NCBI GenBank assembly: GCA_029986195.1
Contig: DALTYF010000080.1
Span: forward strand, 1 to 5,400
Reading direction: 5' to 3'
DNA length: 5,400 nucleotides
From: Methanocorpusculum sp.
GTDB lineage: Archaea > Halobacteriota > Methanomicrobia > Methanomicrobiales > Methanocorpusculaceae
Positions 5,350 to 5,400 of the stretch are shown piece after piece. Made by a program: the position numbers and the translations under genes. Under the pieces are notes generated by a model, which saw only the letters and a program-made list of their open reading frames with translations, did not search any database and had not been told where the DNA came from. Within the stretch, counting starts at the first letter, position 1. Each line of letters begins with the position of its first letter.

Positions 5350-5400
5350 GTGGAGAACGAAACGCGAACCGGTGAATCTCACGCGGTAGTTTGTTCTGAC
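5350..5400 (+). CDS. Possible start of a further gene, cut off by the window end
   Basis: From the GTG at 5350 a frame stays open to the last base, with 17 codons reading (M)ENETRTGESHAVVCSD. An in-frame TAA lies directly before the GTG, and a TATA box lies about 40 bp upstream, a distance suited to a short leader. No Shine-Dalgarno is visible. The residues are too few to name a family. The true start could be further downstream, or the frame could be fortuitous. Confidence 0.3.
   Translation, partial: MENETRTGESHAVVCSD

Noticed and set aside
5201..5389. 62-codon + strand open frame starting with GTG in the 3' intergenic region
   Set aside because: It has no ribosome binding site, starts inside a TATA element, resembles no known family and overlaps a second promoter.

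Overview
The window looks like chromosomal DNA of a methanogenic euryarchaeon, most likely of the Methanomicrobiales (a Methanocorpusculum-like genome would fit, but the species cannot be fixed from this sequence). The evidence is a multi-OB-fold archaeal replication protein A followed by its archaeal partner COG3390, an archaeal-type dihydropteroate-synthase-related protein, a CbiZ corrinoid-salvage amidohydrolase, TATA-box promoters and oligo-T terminators. No mobile element, CRISPR array, rRNA or tRNA was found.

Left block (1-2193, + strand): the 3' end of a dihydropteroate-synthase-like gene, then a GNAT acetyltransferase, then cbiZ fused to a cysteine-rich metal-binding domain. The last two are 5 bp apart and probably cotranscribed from a TATA-like element at 628-635. 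Pterin- and corrinoid-related genes side by side suit an organism with tetrahydromethanopterin- and cobamide-dependent C1 metabolism.

Middle (2194-2502): a 61-residue DUF1858 redox-disulfide protein on the minus strand converges with cbiZ. Only 7 bp separate the stop codons, and there are oligo-T tracts for both directions. A 116-bp divergent intergenic region separates it from the next genes and holds a 14-bp palindrome and a TATA-like element.

Right block (2503-5012, + strand): rpa, a 637-residue ssDNA-binding protein with four tandem OB folds plus a zinc-finger-containing C-terminal OB domain, overlaps by 1 bp the COG3390 RPA-associated gene. This is a translationally coupled operon in which the end of rpa supplies a strong Shine-Dalgarno sequence. 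OB folds 2-4 are close copies of one another.

Right end (5013-5400): a 337-bp gap with oligo-T terminators, two back-to-back potential stem-loops and two TATA boxes, then possibly the first 17 codons of another gene. Base composition changes across the window: the + strand is C-rich up to about 2200 and G-rich after about 2500. Overall this is mostly ordinary archaeal core genome. The most interesting features are the mosaic OB repeats, the strand-composition switch and the structured 3' gap.
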